Assembly (NCBI GenBank): GCA_030765045.1
Contig: CM060969.1
Span: forward strand, 52,805,216 to 52,869,215
Reading direction: 5' to 3'
Source: Tenodera sinensis
Lineage: Eukaryota > Arthropoda > Insecta > Mantodea > Mantidae
DNA: 64,000 bases
The notes beneath the pieces are model-generated. The model ran no database searches and was not told the DNA's origin. It saw only the letters and a program-made list of their open reading frames with translations. The number at the start of each line of letters is the position of its first letter. Within the stretch, counting starts at the first letter, position 1. Made by a program: the position numbers and the translations under genes. Positions 32,697-45,329 of the stretch are shown one piece after another.

Positions 32697-32990
32697 TGTG
32701 ACGCCGACGGCGAGGCGCACATCAAAGGAAGGGACGGGACTAGGCAGTCTGGTCAGCACAAAACAAAGGCACTAAAGGTCAGTCTGCTCCACACCACTCA
32801 CACGAGGAAACAAGAGCGGCAAAACCACAAGGGGATTTCGAGATATTCGAGATACGTACGGCGGCGTATTTGTAGAGGTTCCAGAAGAAGTGAGGTTCCA
32901 GAAAGGTCCGTGTTACGTCATCCTCGCTATATAAGGCGATGAGAGCAGCAATTAGCTGTTACAGACGTGAGTTATCGATGCAGGTGAGTT
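32697..32990 (+). mobile_element. LTR family 2, 5' part
   Basis: TGTGACGCCGACGGCGAGGC start, with promoter block GTTACGTCATCCTCGCTATA and TATA box at ~32928. Similarity to the 17837 and 44687 LTRs ends near 32990, before the start of repeat P. Confidence 0.7.
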
Positions 32991-33127
32991 ATACATAACT
33001 AACCTTTTTCTTTTGCGGTCTGAGAAGGGTTTATCTATTTTGGTATGTAATTCGTACACATGGAAGTGATTATCTTAATTCGTTTAGTTTATTGCAATGT
33101 TAAGGTATATTTTATATTGCAGTTTCT

Positions 33128-33636
33128 AGTCGGTCATTTTACTTTCTCTACTACGTATAGTAAGTAGGGGAAGTATTGCACTCCACCAAAAAATACGATG
33201 TCGAGATTTCACCGGAAGTATGTTTTGAAGGCCACTGAACCCAAAAAAAGCATTTTTTGAAGAGGCCTGTATATGTAATGAATGTGTGTGCGTGTGTGTA
33301 TGTGTGTTTCTGTTTGTGAACAGCAGAAACAAAAACTAAAGGTCGCTTAAAAACCAAAGTTGGTAATAAGGTTAAATATCTTTCCAGAGTGCGACACAAA
33401 GATTTTGAAGAAAATTCCTCTACCTTAAACTTCTCTTAAAATTGAAACTTTATTTGATTTTCTCAAAAAATGGCTCTAACGATTTTTATTAAAATGCCAT
33501 GTTTAAGATCTTTTTATGACAAATGAAATGTATATCTTGAATTTTCTGGCTATAGCCTATGTAGTTCTGTTTACCCTTTATGACTTTTGCATAATTGGTA
33601 AACCGTTACAGATAGACCAAATCTTACTATAAAATG
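33128..33636 (+). repeat. repeat family P, copy c part 1
   Basis: ATTTTACTTTCTCTACTACG, then ATACGATGTCGAGATTTCAC, a GT-rich run, and TTAAAAACCAAAGTTGGTAA. It breaks at TTACTATAAAATG and continues at 34255 and again at 40077. Confidence 0.8.
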
Positions 33637-34254
33637 TTGTTGTTGTTGTTGTTGTTTTCTAGTGCCTTGCATCTGGCAATGAAGCCATTAGCATTCGTGC
33701 TTTCCAATACTTTTGAACTGTAGTTTCTTCTGATCTTAATGCTTCACAGGTCTTCAAGTGGGGTAGTAAGGGGTAGTGATGCGCCTCCTATAGCCTCTCC
33801 TACCCAATTCCCATCCTCATCCTGCCCGTGGTGCACCCTGCTTTTAACAGATGAGGCTCTGGGGACCGAATCACAGCGGTATAACTGTTTCATCTAAAAT
33901 GGAGGAAATGTCATTTACATATGTGCTGGCCTATCACAGCACAACAGCGTCCCTCAGAGGCACATGAGGGGAAGGTCGGTGGATCTAAATACCACCTATT
34001 TAGTCCTCCCGGCTAGGTCCGATGGACCCGTTGACCAACGATAGGTGTGGTCCCCCTTGCAAAATGGGGGTTTAAGTCGGGTGATGTCACTGCCACATTG
34101 TAAAACTGGTGCCCGTTAAGAAAACAGTTACATGAAGGCCACATACATGAATATGAGTCCTAAAGATAAACATTCCGGAGTTAAAACTGTCCCCCAATCG
34201 GATCTCCGGGTGGGGACATCTTTAGGCAAATTTCATCACAACAACTCCAATACT
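33637..34254 (-). mobile_element. 618-bp truncated retroposon with (CAA)n tail
   Basis: Flanked by the perfect 13-bp duplication TTACTATAAAATG (33624-33636 and 34255-34267). On the minus strand it ends GCACTAGAAAA(CAA)n, the 3' tail of a LINE-type insertion. The rest (CCTAGCCGGGAGGACTAAAT, AGCCTCATCTGTTAAAAGCA) looks like 3' untranslated sequence. No coding domain is left, so the clade is unknown. Confidence 0.8.
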
Positions 34255-34882
34255 TTACTATAAAATGTAGATATCATTAAAACACTCCCAGGGGCCTACT
34301 TCGGTAGGTACGTGTTAGGCGCACCCAGAGTCTCAAGCCGTTCAGCCTCATTTCACCCCTTCCATATTCATTAACCGTGCCACGTATAGCTGTTTTGACT
34401 GCTACTTTTCGTCACCCTCGTCCTCTTCTAGGTTTATTCTGATTATTAGTTGGTAAGTTCTTAGGTTTATAACTCCTAACCAGCAGGGACATTTCCTCTC
34501 TCCGAGGTCCTCTAGCACGGTTTCAGCCCGATCCCCGACTTGTGTGCTCTTCGGAGGTCTCAGGCGCGAAGGTTGGGCGTACCCTTCACACTGCTCTCAT
34601 GTGTAACCTTATGTGCGGAGCCGGTCCACACCGTTGTATACACCCACGTAGCTCTTTGTAGGCCCGGCCTGTGTGCCGTCGGGTTAGCATCACCGGTCGG
34701 ACGTGTTACCGCTGTCGGAACCCCAGTGAAATCAACCACAAGTCCCCTTGATCCACGTTGATTCCGTTGAGGCAGCGTGGCCTAAAATGGGGAGCCACAG
34801 GTGGTTATTCCTGTGGTAGGGGCATAAAGCCGGGGTGTGCGTGGTGAACAAACAGTGGAGATAGGAGGGTAGTTCCTCTGAA

Positions 34883-35250
34883 GTAAGTCTGTGTCTTTGT
34901 AATGTCTATCTGCCACTGGGCAGTGTCGTACACGAGAAAAAACTTCGGGCTCTTTTGGCTCAGATTCCATCACTACTTATCTTCCTTGGCGATCTGAATG
35001 CCAAACACACCTTGTGGGGCTCTGACACGGAGGATACTCGTGGATACCTTGTAGCAGACGTTTGCGATATGTTAAACACTGGTGTCCCTACTTTTCTATA
35101 ATCTGCCTATGGTACACACTTCGCCCTAGACGTTTCCTTTTGTAGCCCGTCCTTGGTACCTCTGCTTGATTGGTCGCTCCTTTCGAACTATTTGGCAGTG
35201 ATCATTATCCCATTAACATTTACCTATCCTGACACCATCCTGTGCCATCA
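34883..35250 (+). pseudogene. LINE apurinic-like endonuclease, decayed
   Basis: One frame reads LCNVYLPLGSVVHEKKLRAL, then LAQIPSLLIFLGDLNAKHTL and WGSDTEDTRGYLV. GDLNAKH-LWGS is the conserved Asp/Asn catalytic block of APE-type LINE endonucleases, which nick the target to prime reverse transcription. The last block, GSDHYPI, appears at ~35192 in another frame, after DVSFCSPSL. A frameshift therefore separates the two, and a stop follows PTFL. Confidence 0.8.
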
Positions 35251-35843
35251 CGATATCTTCACTGGATTATTTCCAAAGCTGACTGGGAGAAATTTCGCTC
35301 CCTCATTCATCTCCACAACGATGTCTTCCCCACCATCGATGAATTCGTGGAGTACTTAACATGTTCTGTCCTACTTGTAGCGAATTCCAGCATTCCTCGT
35401 GGTTCTACTACACCTTATCATGTTCCTGTGTCTTGGTGGTCCGTAGTGTCGTTTGGCTGTTAAAGCCCGTAAACGGACTCTGCGAGTTTTCAGTTCACAT
35501 CCTACGAAGGGGGAACTTTATTGTCTTTAAGCGTGCTCGTGCAGGGCGTGTTTGTACTTCGTAGCCGAAAACGCACATCTCTCTCTCTCTCTGTCTCTCT
35601 CTCGTCGCACTTCAACACAACGGGTGTGGACTGCTGTTCGGCATATGTACGGCAAGTGTCGCCGGACGATTATTCCCGGTCTTGCCGTACAATTACACCA
35701 GCGAGCAGGGTATCGCCGACACCCTTGCAGTCTCTTTCGCTGCTGATAGGCAAACCCAAGCTACAATACTACTTTTCTACCCATCAAGAAATCTGCGGAG
35801 CGGGTATTCCTCAATTTTAACAGTGACTGTAGCAAACCGTACA

Positions 35844-36890
35844 ACGCCCCTTTTACGGAAGCGGAGCTGACGCATGCATTGTCTCTCGCAAAGGATTCCT
35901 CTCCTGGTTCTGATGACATCCATCGACAAATGCTGCTTCATCTTCCATCTGCGGCTCTCTCCTTCCTGCTGAGCATCTACAACCGTATCTGGCTTCAGCA
36001 GCTTTTCCCGTCTTCCTGGTACGAGGATATTGTCATCCCTATCCCTCGGTCCGGGAAAGAGCAGACACTTCCCTCTAGCAACCGCCCTATTTGCCTAATG
36101 AGTGCCGTTTGTATGACCGGAACGGATGATTAACACTCGCTTAGTGTGGTGGCTAGAGACGAATAACCTGCTGAGCAATATTTCGTCGCCATCGCTCCAG
36201 TCTCGACAACTTTACATGCATGGAAGCTTACATATAAAATGCCTTTCTCATGAAACAGTATGTCGTGGAGCTCTTCGACCTGCAGAAGGCCTACGACACT
36301 ACTTGGCGCCATGGCATCCTACGTAATTTGCATGAGTACGGTTTGCGCGGTCATCTAGCGATCTTCGTTTTTAACTTTGTACAACGTTACCGATTTCGTG
36401 TCCGCATTGGCAATACGCTCTCACAAGGAAGAATCCAGGAAAATGGTGTGCCCTAAGGGTCGATTCTCAGTGTAATGCTTTTCGCTGTGGCCATTAACGG
36501 AATCCTCAATGTTGTTGGTATCGGAATCCCGATGTCACTGCATGGTGACGAATTCGTGATTTATTATGGCTCTTATAATCTTGAGCACATCGAGCGTCAA
36601 CTGCAGCTGACCATAACCTCCATCGCCGACTGGGCAGCGGGTTTTAGTTCTCCGCGACGAAAACGCAATGTATCTTCTTTCATAGACTTCGTGGTGTGCA
36701 CCCTTCTCCTGATGTTTGTTTGAGTGGCAATTGTCTACCGTTTGTTCCTCATCTTAAATTCTTGGTCCTTCACCTAGACAGGAAACTCACCTGGGAGCAC
36801 CATATTCGTGAACTTCGGGCTTCCTGCGATACTTCGCTTCGGGTACTCAGAGTCTTATCTGGGACATCTTGGGACGTTATTACTCTGTAG
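35844..36890 (+). pseudogene. LINE reverse transcriptase, decayed
   Basis: Blocks in order: LAKDSSPGSDDIHRQML, SWYEDIVIPIPRSGKE, SSNRPICLMSAV, then in a second frame MINTRLVWWLETNNLLSN. The catalytic block VVELFDLQKAYDTTWRHGIL keeps its first Asp. ENGVP is followed by a stop in place of the usual Gln, then GSILSVMLFAVAING. The YxDD-type box reads LHGDEFVIYY, with Glu replacing the second Asp, so activity should be lost. Then HLKFLVLHLDRKLTWEHHIR. Several frameshifts and stops. It would copy the LINE RNA at the nicked target. Confidence 0.88.
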
Positions 36891-37399
36891 TGTTGAGGCT
36901 GTATCGCTCTTTGGTCCGATCCAAACTAGACTATGGCAGTTTTATTTATGGCGTGGCGTCCGCCTCTAAACTCCGCCTTTTAGACACTGTCCACCATACT
37001 GGCACCCGTCTTGCCAGAGGGGCTTTCCCCACTAGTCGATTCGCGTATCTGTATGCTGACTCAGGCGAACCACCTCTGTCTCTTCGGCGCTCTGTTTTGT
37101 TATGTTCTTACGTGGCCAGGTTGGTAGCTCACTCACGTCACCCTTCTTTTCAACCTGTATTCCATCTGAACTCGCGCACCGTTATATGCGAAATTGCACT
37201 ATATCGCGACCAAGCGGCAATCGGTTCCGCGAACTGCTGACCTCGAATCAACTCCGAATGCGTGCTTTGGAAGGCCCTTTGCCGCTACCCTCTTTGGCAA
37301 CTCCAACGTGCCAGGTTCAACCTGGAGCTTTCGGGCCGTGCTAAGCCAGCTACCCCAGACTTGGTGTATCGTCAACTTTTCGTCGAGTTACTGCGACGT
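36891..37399 (+). pseudogene. LINE RT thumb/connection region
   Basis: LRLYRSLVRSKLDYGSFIYG, ASKLRLLDTVHHTGTRLARG, AFPTSRFAYLYADSGEPPLS, LRRSVLLCSYVARL: the conserved post-RT region between polymerase and RNase H in I/LOA-group and related LINEs. Open over most of its length. Confidence 0.8.
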
Positions 37400-37790
37400 T
37401 ACCGAAATTATACTCCGGTATTTACCGATGGTTCCCACGTGGATGGGGCCTTAGGATGTAGTTTTGTTCATAACGGTGACATTCTCAAATACCCCCTTCC
37501 GAACGCCTGCTCGGTTTTTACCGCGAAGCTATATGCTACATTTTATTTTTTACCTTTTATCTCCAGGTTGTTTTATTATATGCTTCGACTCTTTTAGCGC
37601 TCTTCAGGCCCTGAGCCAGTTTATCTCCAGTACAACACTAGCGATTAAGATACAGATGCTCATATCTCAGTTACAGAGTCACGGATACCAGTAAGTTTTT
37701 ATTTGGACCCCAGGCCATATGGGTATCACCGGAAACGAGGAGGCAGATGCCTCTTCTAAGGCTGCCTGTCATTTGCCGGTGTTTTCGACA
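37400..37790 (+). pseudogene. LINE RNase H domain, decayed
   Basis: VFTDGSHVDGALGCSFVHNG has the first catalytic Asp (TDGS). SVFTAKLYATF should carry Glu where Lys now stands (TAELYA). DSFSALQALSQFISS, in another frame, keeps the Asp. After a stop, FIWTPGHMGITGNEEADASS-like sequence keeps the final Asp (GNEEAD). The DEDD set is thus broken at the Glu. The domain removes RNA from the hybrid during integration. Confidence 0.82.
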
Positions 37791-37915
37791 CGCACTCCAA
37801 CATTTACTGATGTGCAGCGGTACTTCCGACGCCACCTCTTTTTATTCTGGCAGAAGACTTGGGAAGAGGTGGCTGGCACACAGCTGCGGACGATTAAGAA
37901 CACCGTGCAACCCTC

Positions 37916-38155
37916 ATGACCTCATGCAGGGATTCTCGGCGGTCGGAGGTGATTCTCACCCGATTGAGAATCAGTCACACACGCGCCACGCATGGCCATC
38001 TATTGCGTGGCGATCCGACCCCTATGTGTTCACTGTGCGGCGTACCACTCTCCGTGTCGCACATTTTGCTGGTTTGTCTGCGGTATACTAAAGCGCGTCT
38101 CACCCTTAAAAGACAGTACACGTTAAATGGAGCGCAGTGTTGCAACATGTACTAG
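37916..38155 (+). pseudogene. LINE C-terminal zinc-knuckle region
   Basis: SEVILTRLRISHTRATHGHL, then LRGDPTPMCSLCGVPLSVSH and ILLVCLRYTKARL. C-x2-C-x7-H-x4-C spacing is the conserved knuckle after RNase H in I, Jockey-group and R1-like LINEs. The frame carries on to 38155. Confidence 0.8.
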
Positions 38156-38234
38156 TTGCGAATCTTTCTCCGCGAGCGACTCGAGGTGGCCGGTGTCCCG
38201 TACTTAGTCCTTCAATTGCTGCTTGACGAGACGG

Positions 38235-38790
38235 GCACTTTTAACTTTGGTATCCCTCCATGCCTTTGTTACTGTATGACCTAAATTTACAAATGACTCG
38301 TCTGTATAAACAATTGATTTCCCCTGGTCCCTAAACCTTTTACGTCTTTTAGATATTTATGTCGCCATCTGATGATATCGATATCGTCTCTTTCTATTAA
38401 TATGCACTTGTTACCCTTTCTTTCATATTCGAACCCCAAATCAGAGTGGCCCTTGAGAAATTTGGTAGGGTCTCATCACTGTTGAACTGTGACAAAATTA
38501 TATTCAGCGTGGGTGGAATATTTGCAAACAGTAAAGAATGAACAATTCGCCGCACTCCACCTTACACTATTCAATCATATTGCGTTAACCTAGCGTTTTG
38601 TGTAGTCCCGCCCTTTTTGCTTTCTTTTTCGATGGCGTTCTTAGAGGTCCTTTCATAAGTTCCTTTTTAATCATACACACTACTGCTTCTGAACACCCGA
38701 TAGCCTTAGCTGTTTCTTTTACTGCCTTACTTACACGCATTTTACTTAAAAAATAATCTAACACATTCATAATTATTTGGCGTTCCTTAC
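38235..38790 (-). pseudogene. Tc1/mariner-superfamily transposase relic in LINE 3' region
   Basis: Minus-strand N-terminal HTH-like segment VSKAVKETAKAIGCSEAVVC, then MIKKELMKGPLRTPSKKKAK. Further along come GFEYERKGNKCILIERDDID, then IIRWRHKYLKDVKGLGTRGN, and a decayed QLFIQTSHL where intact relatives have YLDET, the first catalytic Asp. These blocks match an insect IS630-Tc1-mariner group with TPGKKR and ERxDIVAWRxKYL motifs. Frameshifts and stops. The element separates the LINE coding end from its 3' tail; its outer ends were not located. Confidence 0.65.
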
Positions 38791-39972
38791 TTCTTTATTT
38801 ACCAACATATCGTCCCTTCCTAGCTTCACCCTCCATAACTACAAATATTTACAAAAATATTAAACAAATAACGCAATAACAGCTCACAGTTACACACACG
38901 GCTTCTTTCGAACTAATGCTAGTGCTGCTCCTTATACTATCTTCTGTGTCAGGCCTGACGCTGAATAGATGAATACCTTTTGTTTGCCTTACTGGATAAA
39001 AGAAAGAGGTTACTGCCTTTTGGTTCATTTTAAAAACTTTCTCCAACCTTCCTCAACATTTGTTCTCGCTGGTTCCCTGATGTAAACTCAATAACAAAAA
39101 AGTTTCACACTGCGTAACTTTTGCAGTGCACATATATAAAATTTTCCGAAAACATTTAATTTAAAAAATTATAACACTTAACTGGGTAAACAGAGAATTC
39201 AAAGTAGTCAGGTAGTAGCACTATAGTTTACTCTACCTAAGAAAAAAATATAGATGCATTCTAGCTGTTAGTTTGTTAGTTAGTGCGTAATGAGTGTAGA
39301 AACAGCAAATATCGGACTTCTGTTGAAAAAAACGTTTTCTGAAGAAATTTGGACCTATAGAAATGTATAATGACTCTGAAAAGGATATAACCTGATAGAG
39401 AAAAAAAATTCTGCATAGGATAATGTGTTCAAACCTGAAATTTATAACAACTGAATATTTATACCACGCTATTAGGAATCTGGCAACAGAGCGAGGGTAG
39501 AAAAGGACGCGGCTAATGGCAACTTGTATGCACTAGATAGAGACAGAGATGTCCCATTTAACTCCATACTGTCTTCTAAGAGTGAAACGCTATATAGAGA
39601 GCGCCAGGGCCTTGGCCTGGGGTTGAGCTTATGATACGTTCTCGGCGACGACCCGCTTTCCGTAGATAAGGTGCTGCGGTTCATTGTCGAAATTGCCTTC
39701 GCGAGGCAAGTTTAACTTGTATTTTATTCTTTGGGTCATCATTTTTAGCGTTTAGGCTATATTTTTTTAATTTTGTTGTTTTACCTTTTGTTTTTAACGC
39801 TTTAACTCTTGTGTTTTAAGGTTTTAACTTCTTACATTTTAATTTCAATGTTTTAGCCTGTTAAATATTCAATTTTAACGTTTTTTACTCTTTTACATTT
39901 TAATCCCTTATTTTATCTTTCATGATTAGCCATGCCAGTTTGTGTGATTTTAGATTTTAACTTTTGACTTCG

Positions 39973-40066
39973 GGCCCAAATGACCAAGCTGTCGACGGGC
40001 CCTTAAACCCCACTCACTCACTCAGTCACTCACTCACTCACTCACTCACTCGCTCACTCACTCGGT
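39973..40066 (+). repeat. LINE 3' terminal signature with (CACT)n tail
   Basis: GGGCCCAAATGACCAAGCTG then TCGACGGGCCCTTAAACCCC and ~55 bp of CACT units. The same end is seen at 1153-1230 and, diverged, at 27043. Confidence 0.8.
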
Positions 40067-40076
40067 AAAAACATTT

Positions 40077-40433
40077 TACGTGCAAATGCATTTTTTGTGG
40101 AGTGAACCATTTCGGAGTTATTCCTTGTATTTTGTGTGAGTTTTGCAATACTTACACTTCCCTCAAATGGAAGGTCGTTATTCAGTTTTTATAACTTAGC
40201 CCTGCAAAGAGAACGGAATTTCAAAGCCTTCATGTGGCGACCAGCTTTAAGAGATTTGGCTATCGCTCAAAGCCTACTGTATTCCCATATTCCACTAGCA
40301 CCTACAAGAAAATATACATTGAGATAATTTCTGCAAAGGTTTCTCTCAACATGAAGAATATAGAGGAATAGGAGTTTGTAAGAATGGTTAGTACAAGAGT
40401 AGAGAAGGTCATGTGAGTAAAACATCAGCTTTT
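40077..40433 (+). repeat. repeat family P, copy c part 3
   Basis: GTGGAGTGAACCATTTCGGA to AGAAGGTCATGTGAGT. It picks up in P exactly where 34255-34284 stops. Confidence 0.75.
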
Positions 40434-40434
40434 T

Positions 40435-40436
<2 letters not shown>

Positions 40437-40477
<41 letters not shown>

Positions 40478-40785
40478 TGAGCGTGTGTGTGTGCGCGCGC
40501 TGTATTCGAGAAAAATACGTGCCGTCGAAGAAGAGCTACCTAGGTTGTGAAGTAGTTTTAGTAGTGTTGAGCGATTGTATCATCAGTCAGCTATTTGAGA
40601 GACATGGCAATTGAGGACAGTGAAAGGACTGGGTCAAGGCTACGAGAAGAAAACAGTTGTGAGTTGTAATATTGCGAAGGGTTGAAGACTGTTAAGGTCA
40701 CTAGAAGAGAACTGTGTTGTTCATTCAGTTAGAGGAAAATAAAGTGAGAAAAATAATTGGACTATATTTGTGTCATTTTGTCACA
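40437..40785 (+). mobile_element. LTR family 2, 3' part, with (GA)n
   Basis: A 39-bp GA run, GT/GC dinucleotides, then GACAGTGAAAGGACTGGGTC, GAGGAAAATAAAGTGAG and the end TGTCATTTTGTCACA. It holds the empty site AGAAGAGAACTG matching the MITE insertion at 18441. Confidence 0.75.
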
Positions 40786-41720
40786 ATATTTAAAACTGAA
40801 TCTTGCAATTGTAATGTTGTTCATATTGAATTGCAAGGGCATAATAAATAAACCAGACTACTATGCCAAAGAAGAATTCTGAGCGATGTTAATATTATAA
40901 AATGTTAGTGTGATTTTATTCCGTCTTCATAGAACTTTGAAGTTGTTAAGAAATCAAATAATAAATTATGTAACTTAAATTTCGTTTTCTAGAGCTGCTG
41001 ACTTTTAACAATTTATTTTTCAAATAATTCATTCTTAGAAACAACAGAATCGCCAAAAAGAAAATGATGTCTATGAAGAATTTCCTCTATATCCAGGTCC
41101 ATCAAAGCAGTAGACTTAATTGTCACTGACAGACAACGAGATAGCGGACTAATTCTTTGCCCTACATTGCAGTTTGAACAAAAAATAAAAGAGAAAACAA
41201 GGAGGTTGATAGAGGAAAGAACTGCACTATGCACTTTGCATTCCTTATTTAAAGCACAAATAGAATTTCAAATTGGGAAGTGATCGATCTACTTTTTGGT
41301 GCTCATGGAGTGATTACTAAGTTTACTGTTGATATGTTCCGACGCTTTGAATTACAACTTAATTTTTCAGAAGACCTTGGTTTACAAATTATCCGTGACG
41401 CTTTGTACATTTTACACAATCATTTGTGTACTGCACTAAATTGAATAAATGAATTCTAAAATGGTTAACTGCCATATTTCCAAATATTATAATAATTGTG
41501 TACATTATTACACTTCATTTGTCAAATATCCTTGCATGGTACATTTTTAGCCTTACATATTCAGGTTTAACACTGCCTTTTTCTATGCGTTTATTAGCTG
41601 GCTGTTCTTTATGACAGTCCTAAAATACGACAGCTATTCAACTACTGGATTTTCTCTCTCAAAATAAACTTGTTGAAATGTAAAAAACTCCAACTTAAAG
41701 AAATTTGTCCTGCATTTAAC
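40786..41720. other. unassigned AT-rich stretch
   Basis: A minus-strand 73-codon frame at 41013 has no recognisable motif. Nothing else. Confidence 0.5.
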
Positions 41721-41726
41721 ATGTTA

Positions 41727-42701
<975 letters not shown>

Positions 42702-43080
42702 GTCTCGTTAGGATCTTTCCCATCTCTAGCACATAATCAACCTAGTTGTCAAACGTATGAATAAATTCGGTTATCTGCAAATTGCATGCGTGTTCATTTA
42801 AAATCACTTAGCACACGCTTCTGGCATGACAATTATACTACTAATTGTACTAGCATGGTTCATATTTATATAGTTGGTAGCCAGTCTCATGTAGAATAAG
42901 TGGTAGCAAAGCATGTAACAGAATATACGCGTGATAGAAAGAAATAAGTGGCACAAATGTTTTATCTCTACGCAGTAATTTTTCTTCGAGCTGCAGTTGG
43001 CAACATATGGAAAGGGTTCATGGAAATATGCAACTCGGGTGGCGACGTTAGTGTAGATGCTGTAGTTATAGGAGTGGGGT

Positions 43081-43706
43081 GTGTTGAAGGTAAATCGTGA
43101 AGTCACACACCTTAAAGGGGATGTTTCCCAAGTTCGAAATGGATAGATCGAAGTGACCCGTGGAAAAAGCACCAGGCAATGTGACCCTGGGCTACGTGAG
43201 ACATACGCAACCGAGGCTATGCCGCATCGGACTTTGGCACGTTGGTTTGCAGCTTTTCGTGCGTGTAGAACGTGATAGTGTGCATCAGGAACCAAGTGGA
43301 GATCGACATGGAGTCGAAATCAGTGTCATTGAATTGACTCAATCTTGTGGACATCATCTGGGGCATAATCTTCGTCCATCAGTGCACAGAAAACGACCAA
43401 AATTCCTAAAGAGGGATCCACCTAATGTTTTGCACGACGTCTGCAGTCACAACGCAGTAGCTGTGCTGAACCTGTTTACACATATTCTAGAGCATCCACC
43501 CTATTCACCGGACATGAGCCCGGGTGATTAAGATGAAAGAACCACTGCTAGGGATACGTTTCCGCACTAGAGAAGCCATACTTCGAGCTGTAGGGCTCTC
43601 TCTTGCAGACATCAACAAAGAGGGCACCGCTGCTCGTATCCCGAGACTTGCCCATATCTGGCAACGGATGCAGCATGTGACAGGGGATTTGGTTGAAGGC
43701 CTGTAG
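43081..43706 (+). pseudogene. mariner-like transposase relic
   Basis: TLARWFAAFRACRT (HTH block, ~43228) lies in one frame. PPNVLHDVCSHNAVAV, corresponding to LHDNARSH-A with Asp kept but Asn lost, is followed by EHPPYSPDMSPGD with the third Asp. After a short deletion the frame shifts to KMKEPLLGIRFRTREAILRA, then VGLSLADINKEGTAARIPRL and WQRMQHVTGDLVEGL, the standard C-terminus. The segment between HTH and catalytic core is shortened. No terminal repeats identified. Confidence 0.85.
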
Positions 43707-43781
43707 AAGTATCATGATTGTAAAATAAATAGTTCATCCAATATTTATATGTTGCTATTTATTTACAGTATAATGCAATAT

Positions 43782-44022
43782 TGGGACATCTGGAACGAAT
43801 GGAGACGAATAGAATACCTTTAAGGGTGTTTAAAGCAAGACTATACTCAACAAGGAAGAAAGGAAGACCCAGGATGAGATGGATTGGTGGAGTGATTGAT
43901 GATTTGAACACTATGAAGGTGAAAGGATGGAGAGAAAAAATTAAGGATAGAAAAGCATGGAGGCTGATTGTAAAGGAGGTCAAGGCCCACATAGGGCTGT
44001 AGTGCCGGATAGTAAGTAAGTA
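43782..44022 (+). mobile_element. 5'-truncated LINE tail, 241 bp, with target duplication
   Basis: Perfect 12-bp duplication ATAATGCAATAT (43770-43781 and 44023-44034). It encodes the LINE C-terminus GHLERMETNRIPLRVFKARL, RKKGRPRMRWIGGVIDDLNT, MKVKGWREKIKDRKAWRLIV and ends HIGL-stop, followed by CGGATAGTAAGTAAG, a short AAGT-type tail. The frame is intact, so this is a fairly recent insertion next to the mariner relic. Confidence 0.88.
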
Positions 44023-44034
44023 ATAATGCAATAT

Positions 44035-44686
<652 letters not shown>

Positions 44687-45329
44687 TGTGACGCCGGCCG
44701 ACAGCGCCTGCAGCAGTAGCAGCACATCAAAGTGAACCAAGATCAAGGTCTTCGTGAAGTAATGCCGCCTGTGCATTTCCGAGAAGCTCACTTTGAATCC
44801 TAAAGGGGTTTTTTAGTTGGTAAGATTCCAACTTGCCAGAGGCGTCTTTTGTAAGATTTTTCCACTGGGAAAAAGAAGAAGAAGAAAAAAAAAAGAAAGA
44901 AAGATCAAGGTACATTATTCCATCGGGCGGCGAATAAACAACTAACAAAGTTTCCAGAACGCCCACGACACTTCTAGCTGTCGGCTCGGCTTGCTTGTGG
45001 ATTTCGAGAAAGATCCATGCTACATCATTTTCGGTATACAATTTTGCAGAACGCGAGAGAGCGAGTTGGGAGACAAAGAGTAATTGTTTTGTGAGGAATC
45101 GTGAATCTTAGTGAGTGTTCAGTGATTTTATCGCTGTTTGTGAGACAGTAAACAAAAACAGTAAAAAGTGTAAGTCAAGGTTACTTGAAGACAGAACAGC
45201 TGTGAGTCGCATGATCACGAAGAACTGTAGATTATGTTAACAATGGTAAAAGAGAAGTGTTTTGTGCTTCAGTTTAGAGGGAAATAAAGTGAGGAGAAAA
45301 TAACTCGATTAAATTGTCAATTTGCTACA
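44687..45329 (+). mobile_element. solo LTR, family 2
   Basis: TGTGACGCCGGCCGACAGCG start, end AATTTGCTACA, with GGAAATAAAGTGAG before the end. Flanked by ATAA on each side, though in AAT-rich DNA this duplication is weak evidence. No internal retroelement sequence adjoins it. Confidence 0.75.

Larger units (their letters stand above)
34286..40066 (+). mobile_element. I/LOA-like LINE, ~5.8 kb with nested DNA transposon
   Basis: Splits repeat P (left edge ...ATCATTAAAACAC near 34284, right edge TAAAAACATTTTACG near 40066). Ordered domains: APE endonuclease (34883-35250), reverse transcriptase (35844-36890), RNase H (37400-37790), CCHC-type end (37925-38100). The 3' region has TTTTAAC-rich sequence (39740-39965) and the terminal signature GGGCCCAAATGACCAAGCTG, then TCGACGGGCCC and (CACT)n. 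RNase H plus this zinc-knuckle order is typical of the I/LOA group. No ORF1 and no endonuclease N-terminus are visible. Joining the 3' tail to the RT body across the Tc1 insertion is inference from order and orientation. Confidence 0.7.
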
